A stretch of DNA of 64,000 nucleotides from positions 213,547-277,546 of the forward strand of contig NZ_JAGFMD010000007.1 of NCBI RefSeq assembly GCF_017592825.1, given 5' to 3'. The position numbers and the translations under genes were made by a program. Below are positions 44,197-53,025 of the stretch, one piece after another. The notes beneath the pieces are model-generated. The model did no database searches. It saw only the letters and a program-made list of their open reading frames with translations, and had not been told where the DNA came from. How positions within the stretch are numbered: the first letter of the stretch is position 1; every line of letters starts with the position of its first letter. This DNA is from Roseivirga sp. E12. GTDB lineage: Bacteria; Bacteroidota; Bacteroidia; Cytophagales; Cyclobacteriaceae.

Positions 44197-46614
44197 TTAT
44201 CTGATCAGCCGAATGACACCTTTTGATTGACCTGGGAGGAGTTTTCCGTTAGCTTCAACAGTCCATACTGCGATGTAACTGTACTTGCCAGGTGGTAATG
44301 GCTGGCCATTGAGCTGACCATTCCACTGTTCTTGAGCATTCTGAGTAGAAAAGATCACTTCACCCCAACTATTGTAGACCTCCATATTGAATTCAATTTG
44401 GCAAGGTGTGGTGGGGCCAAAGGTGTCGTTCATATTGTCCCCATTGGGACTGAATGCTGTGGGGAAATTGACTTTTGGAATGGCTTCATCGACACTTTGT
44501 GACGCACTTACTGTGCAGCCGTTCGCATCTGTAACCACAAGTCGATAAGTGCCTTTTGAAAAACCTGTAGCCAGCGCTGTAGCCTCAGAACTGCTTTGCC
44601 AAGCATAAGAATATGGAAGGACACCACCTGTGACAAATGCTTCTATTGTACCGTCATCGCCTTCAGGGCAAGAAACCAAAGTGGAGATGACATCGGTAAT
44701 AACGAGTTGTTCCGGTTCATTGATCGTGAAGTCCAAAGTCAACACGCAATTGTTCTCATCGTATACATCGACTGAAAAGTCACCTCTGGGAATATTCGTC
44801 AGAATGGCTTGATTGGCCGAGGGATTAAAACTCCAAACATAACGATAGGCTCCTGTGCCACCTGTTATCATGGCTTCGGCCATACCGGTTGCCTCACCAA
44901 AGCACAAAACATCTTGAACATTAATAGAGCCCATCAAAGGTTGAGGCTCGGTAATTGTGAAGGGTATATTGACTACGCAGCCAGCGCTCGTAATGTCGAC
45001 AGAGTAGGTTCCAGCTTTCAAGTCACTAACCGAATTGTCGATAACGGTAGCCGTATTATCCACATTCCATTGGTAAGAAAAGGGGGCGAGTCCTGTAATG
45101 GCAGAGATGCTAATGCTTCCATCTGACCCTTCGAAGCACTTGACGTTTTCAATATCAAAGGTGGGAATAACCTGCTCTCTTAAATCAATGGTGAGTAAAG
45201 GTGAATCACCATCACAGATGTCCGTGGCAGTTGTGGTTGACTCCGTGAAATAGAGTTGGCCAGTACCAGGGCCATCCCATAGTACGGTAATTTCATTTGT
45301 ACCATTGCCACCCATTATTGTACCATTAGTAATGTGCCAATTGTAATTAGAGCCCGGGGTCGAAGGGGTGTTATATGTTTGCAGGTTCATCAAGTCCATA
45401 AAGCAGACGGCATCTGGTCCTAATGGCAGTGGAGGTTCCAATTTGACATTGACCTTGACCGGTAGGTCGAAAACCTTTTCACAAATCACGGCAGATTTGA
45501 CTTTCAAAGAAACGCTGGCATTCGCATTGGTTGGTCCCCAATTGACTAGCAGCGTTGAAGTACCCTGACCACTGTCAATTGTTCCACCGACAACGGTCCA
45601 TTCATAAGTATAGCCAAAGAGGTCGGGAGCTGTATAAGTAACCCCCATAAGATTAGGACAGACTGATGTGGTACCCACAACCTCAAGGTTTTGAGATAGG
45701 TCCAAAGTAGTAGTGCCAGTGATGGAAGAGAATACATCCGGGTCGCCTGATTGTCCCCCGTATTCTACTATGTAACCTGTTGGAGCATATTGGCCTCCGC
45801 CACCTTCATCTCGAAGATCGTTCCATTTTCCGGGAGGAGTTGACCAGTCCATCATATGGGCGAAATGCTCGGGGCCGAGATTATTAGGCTCGTCATTTTC
45901 CCAGTTGGTAAAGCCATCAGATAGAAGTCGTCCCTCACCATTGTTTTGTAATGCTTCAGGGCCAGTCACCCACCTCCAAACACCTTCGACCGCTGCATCA
46001 CTTGCCCCAATCCACGCTGTGCCGCTCACACGGTCGAGTATAAACTGATTTTCGCCCGTTGTGGTAATTGTAGCCAGATATCCGTTTAGACCGAATAGGT
46101 TCTTATTGGCTGCTTCCGTAGCTGCAGCCGTCCATAGAATTCCGGGGTCGGAAAAGAATTTATAGAAATGACCCGTTTCTGGATAATAATCTAGGTTAGA
46201 AAGAGATATAGTGATGGCCCTTATACCCGTTGAATTATCGGTTGCGCTTGTGGTAAATGTTGCCCTGGTCAAAGCAAGGTTGTAGGTGTCCAAATCGGCA
46301 CTTCCAGATAGCGTTAAAATTCCATTGGCACTGTCGAAGACGCCAGTTATTCCATCTGCATCGGTATATGATAGCTGATCTGTTGTAGCATCATAACTTT
46401 GAGAAATGGCTATTTGAATACCATCTAATAGGTCGGTGCCCGTTCCATCAATAGTGACAATATTGTTTAGAGAAAGTGGTTGTGACGCCTCAAAGCAAAA
46501 TTTGTCTTCTGCTTTTACAATCGGAATGGTTTGCGCAGATAGCCCCTCTGTCATAAACAATAGGCATATGACCGAAATAAGGATTACCTCAAGAAATGGC
46601 GCGCGTCTAGCCAA
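44197..46614 (-). CDS. Surface protein with C-type lectin and SprB-like repeats, T9SS type B sorted
   Basis: An 805-residue protein: signal peptide (residues 8-28), a cadherin/autotransporter-like strand region at 30-140, a C-type lectin domain at about 150-290 with sugar/calcium motifs EPN and WND (ENDEPNNLG, GKWNDL), PKD-like domains at 310-470, three SprB-type repeats at 480-720 (CFEGSDGSI, CFGEATGMAEA, CPEGDDGTIEA), and a gliding-motility-type C-terminal domain (NFPTAFSPNGDNMNDTFGP). It should be exported through T9SS and anchored at the cell surface, where it may bind sugars. Confidence 0.9.
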   Translation of the reverse strand: MARRAPFLEVILISVICLLFMTEGLSAQTIPIVKAEDKFCFEASQPLSLNNIVTIDGTGTDLLDGIQIAISQSYDATTDQLSYTDADGITGVFDSANGILTLSGSADLDTYNLALTRATFTTSATDNSTGIRAITISLSNLDYYPETGHFYKFFSDPGILWTAAATEAANKNLFGLNGYLATITTTGENQFILDRVSGTAWIGASDAAVEGVWRWVTGPEALQNNGEGRLLSDGFTNWENDEPNNLGPEHFAHMMDWSTPPGKWNDLRDEGGGGQYAPTGYIVEYGGQSGDPDVFSSITGTTTLDLSQNLEVVGTTSVCPNLMGVTYTAPDLFGYTYEWTVVGGTIDSGQGTSTLLVNWGPTNANASVSLKVKSAVICEKVFDLPVKVNVKLEPPLPLGPDAVCFMDLMNLQTYNTPSTPGSNYNWHITNGTIMGGNGTNEITVLWDGPGTGQLYFTESTTTATDICDGDSPLLTIDLREQVIPTFDIENVKCFEGSDGSISISAITGLAPFSYQWNVDNTATVIDNSVSDLKAGTYSVDITSAGCVVNIPFTITEPQPLMGSINVQDVLCFGEATGMAEAMITGGTGAYRYVWSFNPSANQAILTNIPRGDFSVDVYDENNCVLTLDFTINEPEQLVITDVISTLVSCPEGDDGTIEAFVTGGVLPYSYAWQSSSEATALATGFSKGTYRLVVTDANGCTVSASQSVDEAIPKVNFPTAFSPNGDNMNDTFGPTTPCQIEFNMEVYNSWGEVIFSTQNAQEQWNGQLNGQPLPPGKYSYIAVWTVEANGKLLPGQSKGVIRLIR

Positions 46615-46673
46615 TCTATGTGGGAATTGAATTTGTCCGATACCTATAAAGGTATCATCATTATTTTGTAGGC

Positions 46674-47948
46674 CTAATCAATAAGATCAAAGCCAGTATA
46701 TGGAATCAATACCTCAGGTATTTTAATGCCTCCTTCAGTTTGATTGTTTTCCAAAATTGCCGCCATAATTCTCGGTAATGCTAAAGCACTACCATTCAAA
46801 GTATGAAGCAAAACAGACTTCTTGTTTTCATCCTTGTATCGCAACTTCAATCTGTTGGCCTGGAAAGTTTCGAAATTTGAAACAGAACTCACCTCTAGCC
46901 ATTTCTCTTGTGCAGCTGAGTACACCTCATAGTCGAAGGTAAGTACAGAGGTAAAGCCTAGGTCTCCGCTACACAGTCTGAGTTTTCTGAAGGGAAGTTC
47001 AAGCTTTGTCAAAATGCGAGAAACGTGATCACACATTTCTTGTAGTGCGTCATAAGACTCTTCAGGCTTTCTGATTTGAACTATTTCAACCTTGTCAAAT
47101 TGATGCAGTCTATTGAGGCCTCTTACATGGGCACCCCAGCTACCTGCTTCTCTCCTAAAACATGGTGTAAAGCCAGCATGCCTTACGGGCAGTGCATCTT
47201 CCGTTAAAATGACGTCTCTATAAAGGTTAGTAATGGGTACCTCGGCCGTAGGAATCAGATACATGTTCTCTGATCCAATATGATACATCTGGCCTTCCTT
47301 ATCAGGCAATTGGCCGGTGCCATAACCTGAGGCTTCGTTCACAACGATTGGAGGTTGTACTTCAGCATAGCCTGCCGCAACAGCTTCATCTAGGAAGAAG
47401 TTAACCAAAGCTCTTTGTAAACGAGCCCCCTTACCTTTATATACCGGGAAGCCAGCCCCCGTAATCTTTATACCCAGCTCGAAGTCGATGATGTCATACT
47501 TTTTGATCAAGTCCCAATGAGGCTGGGCATTGTCAGCGAGTTGCGGAAAATCTCCCACACGCTCAATCTCTTCATTGTCTTCGTCAGTTTTACCAACTGG
47601 AACTGAATCATGCGGAATGTTGGGAATGTTGTAGAGGGCTTGTTTAAGCCTTTCTTGAAAATCATTCAGTTGCTCACCTAAAGACTTATTGAGCGTTTTG
47701 AGCTCTGCAGTGCGAGACTTTACCACTTCGGCCTCACCGCGCTTCCCTTCTTTCATCAATGCGCCAATTTGTTTTGAAATGCTATTGGCTTCCGAAAGGT
47801 TAGTATCTAATTGTTGTTGTGTCTTCTTTCTGTCATCATCAAGAGCGATTACCTCGTTCAATAATGCCTCAGCATCGGCAATACCCCTTTTTTCGAGTCC
47901 TTTGATGAATCTTTCCTTTTCGGCAATGATGTTGGCTACTTGTAGCAT
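46674..47948 (-). CDS. serS: Seryl-tRNA synthetase
   Basis: About 424 residues from ATG 47948. An N-terminal coiled-coil arm (residues 1-110) binds tRNA-Ser; the class II core follows with motif 2 FRREAGSWG...LNRLHQFDKVE and motif 3 NGSALALPRIMAAILE. It charges serine onto tRNA. The frame continues to 47993, but those 15 residues precede the normal N-terminus and are not preferred. It is divergent from rho. Confidence 0.97.
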   Translation of the reverse strand: MLQVANIIAEKERFIKGLEKRGIADAEALLNEVIALDDDRKKTQQQLDTNLSEANSISKQIGALMKEGKRGEAEVVKSRTAELKTLNKSLGEQLNDFQERLKQALYNIPNIPHDSVPVGKTDEDNEEIERVGDFPQLADNAQPHWDLIKKYDIIDFELGIKITGAGFPVYKGKGARLQRALVNFFLDEAVAAGYAEVQPPIVVNEASGYGTGQLPDKEGQMYHIGSENMYLIPTAEVPITNLYRDVILTEDALPVRHAGFTPCFRREAGSWGAHVRGLNRLHQFDKVEIVQIRKPEESYDALQEMCDHVSRILTKLELPFRKLRLCSGDLGFTSVLTFDYEVYSAAQEKWLEVSSVSNFETFQANRLKLRYKDENKKSVLLHTLNGSALALPRIMAAILENNQTEGGIKIPEVLIPYTGFDLID

Positions 47949-48050
47949 TTTACTTGTGGATTTGAGGCGACAAATTAAGTGAATTCCATTCAATATTATG
48001 TTGAAAAACGGGTTATAACCTCGGATAGCGCATAAAAATAGACGGCATTC

Positions 48051-48082
48051 TTTGACAGTTTGGATTGTTTAGTCTAATATTG
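48051..48082 (+). promoter_or_regulatory. Candidate rho promoter (TTTG-N20-TAATATTG)
   Basis: TTTG at 48051-48054 and TAATATTG at 48075-48082, one mismatch to TAnnTTTG, with 20-base spacing as expected for the phylum. It would give a leader of about 105-110 bases before the rho ATG at 48196. Confidence 0.45.
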
Positions 48083-48158
48083 TGCAGTCCTAAGATGATG
48101 GGATGCATGTCCAACGTTCATCTCGAGCAACTATCACTAAATTATAATTCATTTTTAT

Positions 48159-48178
48159 AATCCTCCTAAATGAGGATT
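48159..48178 (+). promoter_or_regulatory. Hairpin in the rho leader
   Basis: AATCCTC (48159-48165) and GAGGATT (48172-48178) form a perfect 7-bp stem with a 6-base loop, ending 17 bases before the rho start codon. It is close enough to affect ribosome access. rho is autoregulated in other bacteria, so a control role is possible but not shown. Confidence 0.45.
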
Positions 48179-48195
48179 CCAACCCAATTATTTAT

Positions 48196-49785
48196 ATGTA
48201 CACCATTGACGAATTGAAGCTCATGCTTCTTTCTGAGCTAAAAGAAATAGCTGAGAAAATGGGGGTAAAAAATTTCAAAAAGCTGAACAAGCAAGATATC
48301 ATCTATGCTATCCTAGATCAGCAAGCCATCACCCCAGAAGATAAACTACCCACAAAAACCGAAGAACCTAACGAAGCAGAAGCATCAGAAACTACTGATA
48401 AGAAACCTGCTAAAACAGAAAAGCCTAAGCGTAGGCCAAAAAGAGAAAATGTAACAGATGCTCCTGCTGAAGAAAAGAAAGAGGAAGTAGCTGAAGCAAA
48501 AGAATCAGAAGAAAAACCTGAAAGACCACCGCGTAAGGATAACAAATCCGAGAAACGTGAGCCAAGGCAAGATAGAGAGCCTAGACAAGATAAAGAGGGC
48601 GGAGAAGAAAGAAAAGAGAGAGATCAGAGAAGAAACAAGCGCCAGGAGTATAACCAGAACATCAAGGATTTTGATGGACTGATTGAAAGCGAAGGTGTAT
48701 TAGAAATGATGCAAGATGGCTACGGCTTCTTGAGATCTTCTGACTACAACTACCTAGCAAGCCCTGATGACATATATGTTTCTCCATCTCAAATCAAACT
48801 ATTTGGTTTGAAAACTGGAGATACTGTTAAAGGTCAGATCAGGCCTCCGAAAGAAGGAGAAAAGTACTTTGCCCTTCTAAGAGTTGCGTCTGTAAATGGC
48901 AAGACTACTGAAGAAATTAGAGATAGAGTTCCTTTTGAATACTTAACGCCACTCTTCCCTGAAGAGATGATCAAGTTGAGTACTAAGCCAAGCATGATGT
49001 CTACTAGAATTCTAGACATGTTTGCACCAATTGGTAAGGGTCAAAGAGGTATGATCGTAGCCCAGCCTAAGACTGGTAAGACGGTTCTTTTGAAAGAGAT
49101 TGCCAATGCTATCGCAGAAAATCACCCTGAGTGTTATTTGATCATATTATTGATTGATGAACGTCCGGAAGAAGTTACTGACATGGCAAGAAGCGTAAAA
49201 GCAGAAGTCATTTCTTCAACTTTCGATGAGCAGGCCGATCGTCACGTGAAGGTTTCGAACATCGTTCTAGAGAAAGCAAAGCGTATGGTGGAATGTGGTC
49301 ATGATGTTGTGATCCTTCTTGATTCGATTACGAGACTAGCTAGAGCATATAACACTGTGGTACCTTCATCAGGAAAGATCCTTTCAGGTGGTGTAGATGC
49401 AAATGCACTACATAAACCTAAGCGTTTCTTCGGTGCGGCACGTAACGTAGAGAATGGAGGTTCACTTTCAATCATTGCTACTGCCTTGATCGAAACTGGT
49501 TCTAAAATGGACGAAGTTATCTTCGAAGAATTTAAAGGAACGGGTAACATGGAACTTCAGTTGGATAGAAAACTATCTAACAAGCGTGTTTATCCTGCTA
49601 TTGATGTACCTGCTTCTGGTACACGTAGAGAAGATCTATTAATGAGCAAAGAAGAACTTCAGCGTGTTTGGATACTCCGCAAGTTCATGAGTGATATGAA
49701 CTCTGTTGAAGCAATGGAATTCCTACTGGACAGAATGAAAGGTACTCGTAGTAATGATGAGTTCTTGATTTCCATGAATAAATAA
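48196..49785 (+). CDS. rho: Transcription termination factor Rho, with long charged insert
   Basis: A 529-residue protein: an N-terminal Rho-N helical domain (residues 1-45), a strongly charged Lys/Glu/Arg/Pro-rich disordered insert at about 46-155, a cold-shock-like RNA-binding domain at 160-240 ([15 protein letters not shown]), and the RecA-like ATPase with P-loop [34 protein letters not shown] and GTRREDLLM. The insert is a known trait of Bacteroidota Rho; in Bacteroides it has been linked to condensate formation. The gene has its own leader and a strong terminator. Confidence 0.97.
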   Translation: MYTIDELKLMLLSELKEIAEKMGVKNFKKLNKQDIIYAILDQQAITPEDKLPTKTEEPNEAEASETTDKKPAKTEKPKRRPKRENVTDAPAEEKKEEVAEAKESEEKPERPPRKDNKSEKREPRQDREPRQDKEGGEERKERDQRRNKRQEYNQNIKDFDGLIESEGVLEMMQDGYGFLRSSDYNYLASPDDIYVSPSQIKLFGLKTGDTVKGQIRPPKEGEKYFALLRVASVNGKTTEEIRDRVPFEYLTPLFPEEMIKLSTKPSMMSTRILDMFAPIGKGQRGMIVAQPKTGKTVLLKEIANAIAENHPECYLIILLIDERPEEVTDMARSVKAEVISSTFDEQADRHVKVSNIVLEKAKRMVECGHDVVILLDSITRLARAYNTVVPSSGKILSGGVDANALHKPKRFFGAARNVENGGSLSIIATALIETGSKMDEVIFEEFKGTGNMELQLDRKLSNKRVYPAIDVPASGTRREDLLMSKEELQRVWILRKFMSDMNSVEAMEFLLDRMKGTRSNDEFLISMNK

Positions 49786-49803
49786 AAGATTCTAACAATA
49801 GGG

Positions 49804-49836
49804 AAGGCCTGTTTGAGATATCAAACAGGCCTTTTT
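49804..49836 (+). terminator. Rho-independent terminator after rho
   Basis: A 13-bp perfect stem AAGGCCTGTTTGA (49804-49816) / TCAAACAGGCCTT (49821-49833) with loop GATA, followed by T-rich sequence. It lies 19 bases after the rho stop. Confidence 0.92.
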
Positions 49837-49872
49837 GTTTTTGGACATAGCGTAAAGAATAGAAAATGGGTA

Positions 49873-50043
49873 GGTCATACTGACCCAAATAATTTGTTGA
49901 TGAGTTTATTCTACAATCAATTTTTCGTAGTTTATATCAGTCTTTTTGTTGTTTAGATTCTGACTGAGCCCCAAAAATTACTTTACTGACTTTGGGAGAA
50001 TCGATGAATGATGAGCTTATGTAATTAATGATTCTTGAGAATC
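49873..50043. promoter_or_regulatory. Intergenic region with two palindromes upstream of the first TPR-AraC regulator
   Basis: After the rho terminator the gap to 50081 holds GGTCA-TAC-TGACC at 49873-49885 and the palindrome GATTCTTGAGAATC at 50030-50043, 38 bases before the ATG at 50082. Either could be an operator. No ORF or RNA gene is seen in the gap. Confidence 0.35.
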
Positions 50044-50081
50044 TTTTGATTCCTACGAGATGATCAATTCAATCAACGCTT

Positions 50082-52910
50082 ATGATAGATCGCCTACTTC
50101 TCTATTTCATTCTTGTTTTAATAGTTATACCTAGCGCTCATGGGCAGGAAGAACCTAGCACCGCTCTTGATGTTGTGATTGCTTATGAAAACAATGAGCA
50201 TTGGCAACTGCTGGATGAGCTAAAACTGAGGGCAGATAGGGCCAAACAAAACAGCCTTGCAGAATGTAAAATCAACGGTCAAATAGTATTAATCTATGGC
50301 CTCATTGAAAACAAAGATTCATCACAACATTACCTGGATAAGGTAGAGGCCTTTTGGACAAACAATCAGGTTGATTCTGAGTCATCTGACCTCTATGGTC
50401 AGCAATTTTTGTCTAAGTTTTATCATTCCAGAAACAGGGTTTATCTGGATAGTGCTGACATTTATTTAAAGAATAGTGCTGACATCAATTATGTCAAGTA
50501 CCAGCAATATCGTTTGTCGCCAGCGTCAAGAAACAATGGCGAATATACTGGCCTGACTTTCAACCAAATTGTCTTTAACCCTGATGTTCCTGAAGCAATC
50601 AAGGGGATGGCGGTAACTACTCATATGGGTGCACTCTTTAGATCCAATCGATTAGATAGCATGGTTTCTATGATTAACGATCTGGATAGATCTCAGTACA
50701 CTCTGTTTAGACAAAACTTCATTTACTATGGGTCAATTTTGGCATACCTGGATCTTTATGACTTAGGAGCGGCCGAAAAGAGGTCACTTGAGTTCAAAGA
50801 ATTTTTAAGTACTCATTCCTTAGATACTGTACCGAAATTTTTCACGCGTTATAACTCCGTAAAACGTGCGATTTTCAAACAAGTGGATATGCTAGATTCT
50901 GTACTAGTTTATCAGTTCGAACACATCGCCTATTTAAAGGAAGACACTACAAGAATACAATCAATAGCTGTTTCATTAACCGATATGGCCAATGTGCAAA
51001 AAGAGTTGGAGGAATATGAGAATGCAGAAAAGTTCTACTATGAGTCCATGAGTTATTTACCAGAAGGGTTGTATTTGTATGACAAAGCTGAGAACCTCTA
51101 CGGTTTGGCTCTCGTCTGGTTTGAACAACATGAACTTACTGATGATCAGGCCGAAAAGCGAACCTTACTCAATAAGGTAAGGTCGGTTATGGAACAGCAC
51201 AATGAGATCTCACTTACTTTGGACTCTCCACTACAACTGCTGAAAAGCAAGCTCATTGAGGCTAGATATCTCACGCTCAATTCTAGGTATAGGTTGGCTG
51301 AGAATGAACTAAAGGGCATACTTTCAACAGCAGAGTCTCAAGCGATTGCATTTCCTCTTGCATGGGGAACATACTTTCTTGCTGATTTATATTATAGAAC
51401 TGAACGCTATCAATTGGCGAGTGAGACGGCCATTAAGGCACTGTCCTATGGTTGGAATACTAAGAATACTATTTTGATTCAGAAGCTGGTCATTAATTCT
51501 AACACTGGACTTGGCAAGAGAGCAGTAGTACAGGCTTATCTAGATTCTATCATATCACTAAAAGATGAGCAGAAAAGAGTCCAGACTGACATATTAATAG
51601 CAGGATATGAGATCAAGAATCAGCTCGATGAGCAGTTATTGGCCAACGAAAATTTGCAGATAGTCCAGAGCGCAAAGGATAGGGCATTAAGCCAGCAACG
51701 GCTTTTGTTAACCATCAGTTTGGTTGGTATCATCTTGATCCTACTTTTCTTACTAAGGACAAGACTTCTGAATAAAAAGAATAGAGAACTCTTAGAGGTG
51801 TTGAGACTGGAAAGTCAAGAATTGTCAGCCACCAACAATGAATTGGAAGGGAGTGTCAATGAGTTGGTATCCATGCAAGCCGACCATAACAAACTCACTG
51901 ATCAACTTTCGGTGCATATTCAGAAGATACTCAAAGCTATTAAAGGCTTGGGTAGCTTTATTCCAGAGTTGGGAAAGTTAAATACAGAACAATCCAAATA
52001 TTACAATCGACTCGTTGAGCTCACTTTGCAAGAAGAAGCATCAATAGGCTCATTGATGTCTGTCGGAACAATACTAGGCAACAGGGCAATTGACATAAGG
52101 CGTGTCTCTATTCTCAGTGTACTTGATACAGTCAAGAAAAACATGGCTAGTAGCCTTGACTTAAATGATGTCAGACTAAATGTCAAAATAGATGATGGCT
52201 TGGTTTTCTTAGCTGACCAATACTTGGTCGAACTACTCTTTACCTCATTGATAGAGCATGGTTTTGAGCAGCAGATTAAAAATAACAAGATCAATATAGG
52301 GGTGGACGCTGAAGATGGCTTAGTTGTAAAGGTTGACTTTGATGGTACACCAGTGGAGTCAGATATCATCAGCCACTGGCTGGACTACAACCCAAGAAGT
52401 GAAAGAAGCTATCTAACAAAAGCCTTACAAATTAAAGACTTGATGGATGGTGACCTGCAGTATTTGTGTGTCGGAGAAACTCACAAAATCTCCGTAAGCC
52501 TCAACCTAATAGAGTTGAAGTCTTCTCAGACCAAAAGTAGTGAACTCGAACCGGTCGAAATTGATGCGGTCTATGATCAAGTGATCGAGTTTCTGGTGAA
52601 TCAAAATGGCCTTTCTAATCCGGACCTAAATCTGGCAGTACTCTCGGAAACTATTGGTGTTTCAAGGCGGAAAGTGTCGTATGTCATTAATACTAGGGAG
52701 AAGACAAACTTTAGTAAGCTACTTGCCAGATTAAGAGTTGATCAGGTGATTAAGAAACTCGATAATGGAGACTATAAACGTCTTAACATTGCGGGCATTG
52801 GCTATGAGGCAGGCTTTAATTCAAAGTCCACATTTTTCTCCTCGTTCAAAGAGTTTGTGGGGTGTACTCCGGGGGAATATGTCTCTTCTTTGGAGAAAAA
52901 AGCTTCCTGA
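50082..52910 (+). CDS. Membrane regulator: TPR sensor, degenerate histidine-kinase module, AraC-type HTH (copy 1)
   Basis: A 942-residue protein: signal/anchor (residues 5-20), a TPR-like helical periplasmic region (30-520), a membrane helix (541-558), a coiled coil (565-600), a DHp-like helix pair (605-660), an HATPase-like fold (673-812) and an AraC HTH (845-935: LAVLSETIGVSRRKVSYVIN, IGYEAGFNSKSTFFSSFKEF). In the kinase-like part the N-box reads FTSLIEHGFE instead of a NLLxNAxK type and no GxGLGL is left, so ATP binding is probably lost. No receiver is present. It appears to be a one-component membrane-bound activator. It is paralogous over its full length to the next gene. Confidence 0.82.
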   Translation: MIDRLLLYFILVLIVIPSAHGQEEPSTALDVVIAYENNEHWQLLDELKLRADRAKQNSLAECKINGQIVLIYGLIENKDSSQHYLDKVEAFWTNNQVDSESSDLYGQQFLSKFYHSRNRVYLDSADIYLKNSADINYVKYQQYRLSPASRNNGEYTGLTFNQIVFNPDVPEAIKGMAVTTHMGALFRSNRLDSMVSMINDLDRSQYTLFRQNFIYYGSILAYLDLYDLGAAEKRSLEFKEFLSTHSLDTVPKFFTRYNSVKRAIFKQVDMLDSVLVYQFEHIAYLKEDTTRIQSIAVSLTDMANVQKELEEYENAEKFYYESMSYLPEGLYLYDKAENLYGLALVWFEQHELTDDQAEKRTLLNKVRSVMEQHNEISLTLDSPLQLLKSKLIEARYLTLNSRYRLAENELKGILSTAESQAIAFPLAWGTYFLADLYYRTERYQLASETAIKALSYGWNTKNTILIQKLVINSNTGLGKRAVVQAYLDSIISLKDEQKRVQTDILIAGYEIKNQLDEQLLANENLQIVQSAKDRALSQQRLLLTISLVGIILILLFLLRTRLLNKKNRELLEVLRLESQELSATNNELEGSVNELVSMQADHNKLTDQLSVHIQKILKAIKGLGSFIPELGKLNTEQSKYYNRLVELTLQEEASIGSLMSVGTILGNRAIDIRRVSILSVLDTVKKNMASSLDLNDVRLNVKIDDGLVFLADQYLVELLFTSLIEHGFEQQIKNNKINIGVDAEDGLVVKVDFDGTPVESDIISHWLDYNPRSERSYLTKALQIKDLMDGDLQYLCVGETHKISVSLNLIELKSSQTKSSELEPVEIDAVYDQVIEFLVNQNGLSNPDLNLAVLSETIGVSRRKVSYVINTREKTNFSKLLARLRVDQVIKKLDNGDYKRLNIAGIGYEAGFNSKSTFFSSFKEFVGCTPGEYVSSLEKKAS

Positions 52911-53025
52911 TGAAGTGTTGGAAATGAACCGACCTTAAAGACTCTTCCAAACCATTCGGACTAAAAAGGATCTTTCGTATATTTGATCTGGCTGGCATAA
53001 TTATTATAAAAATCATTATAATATT

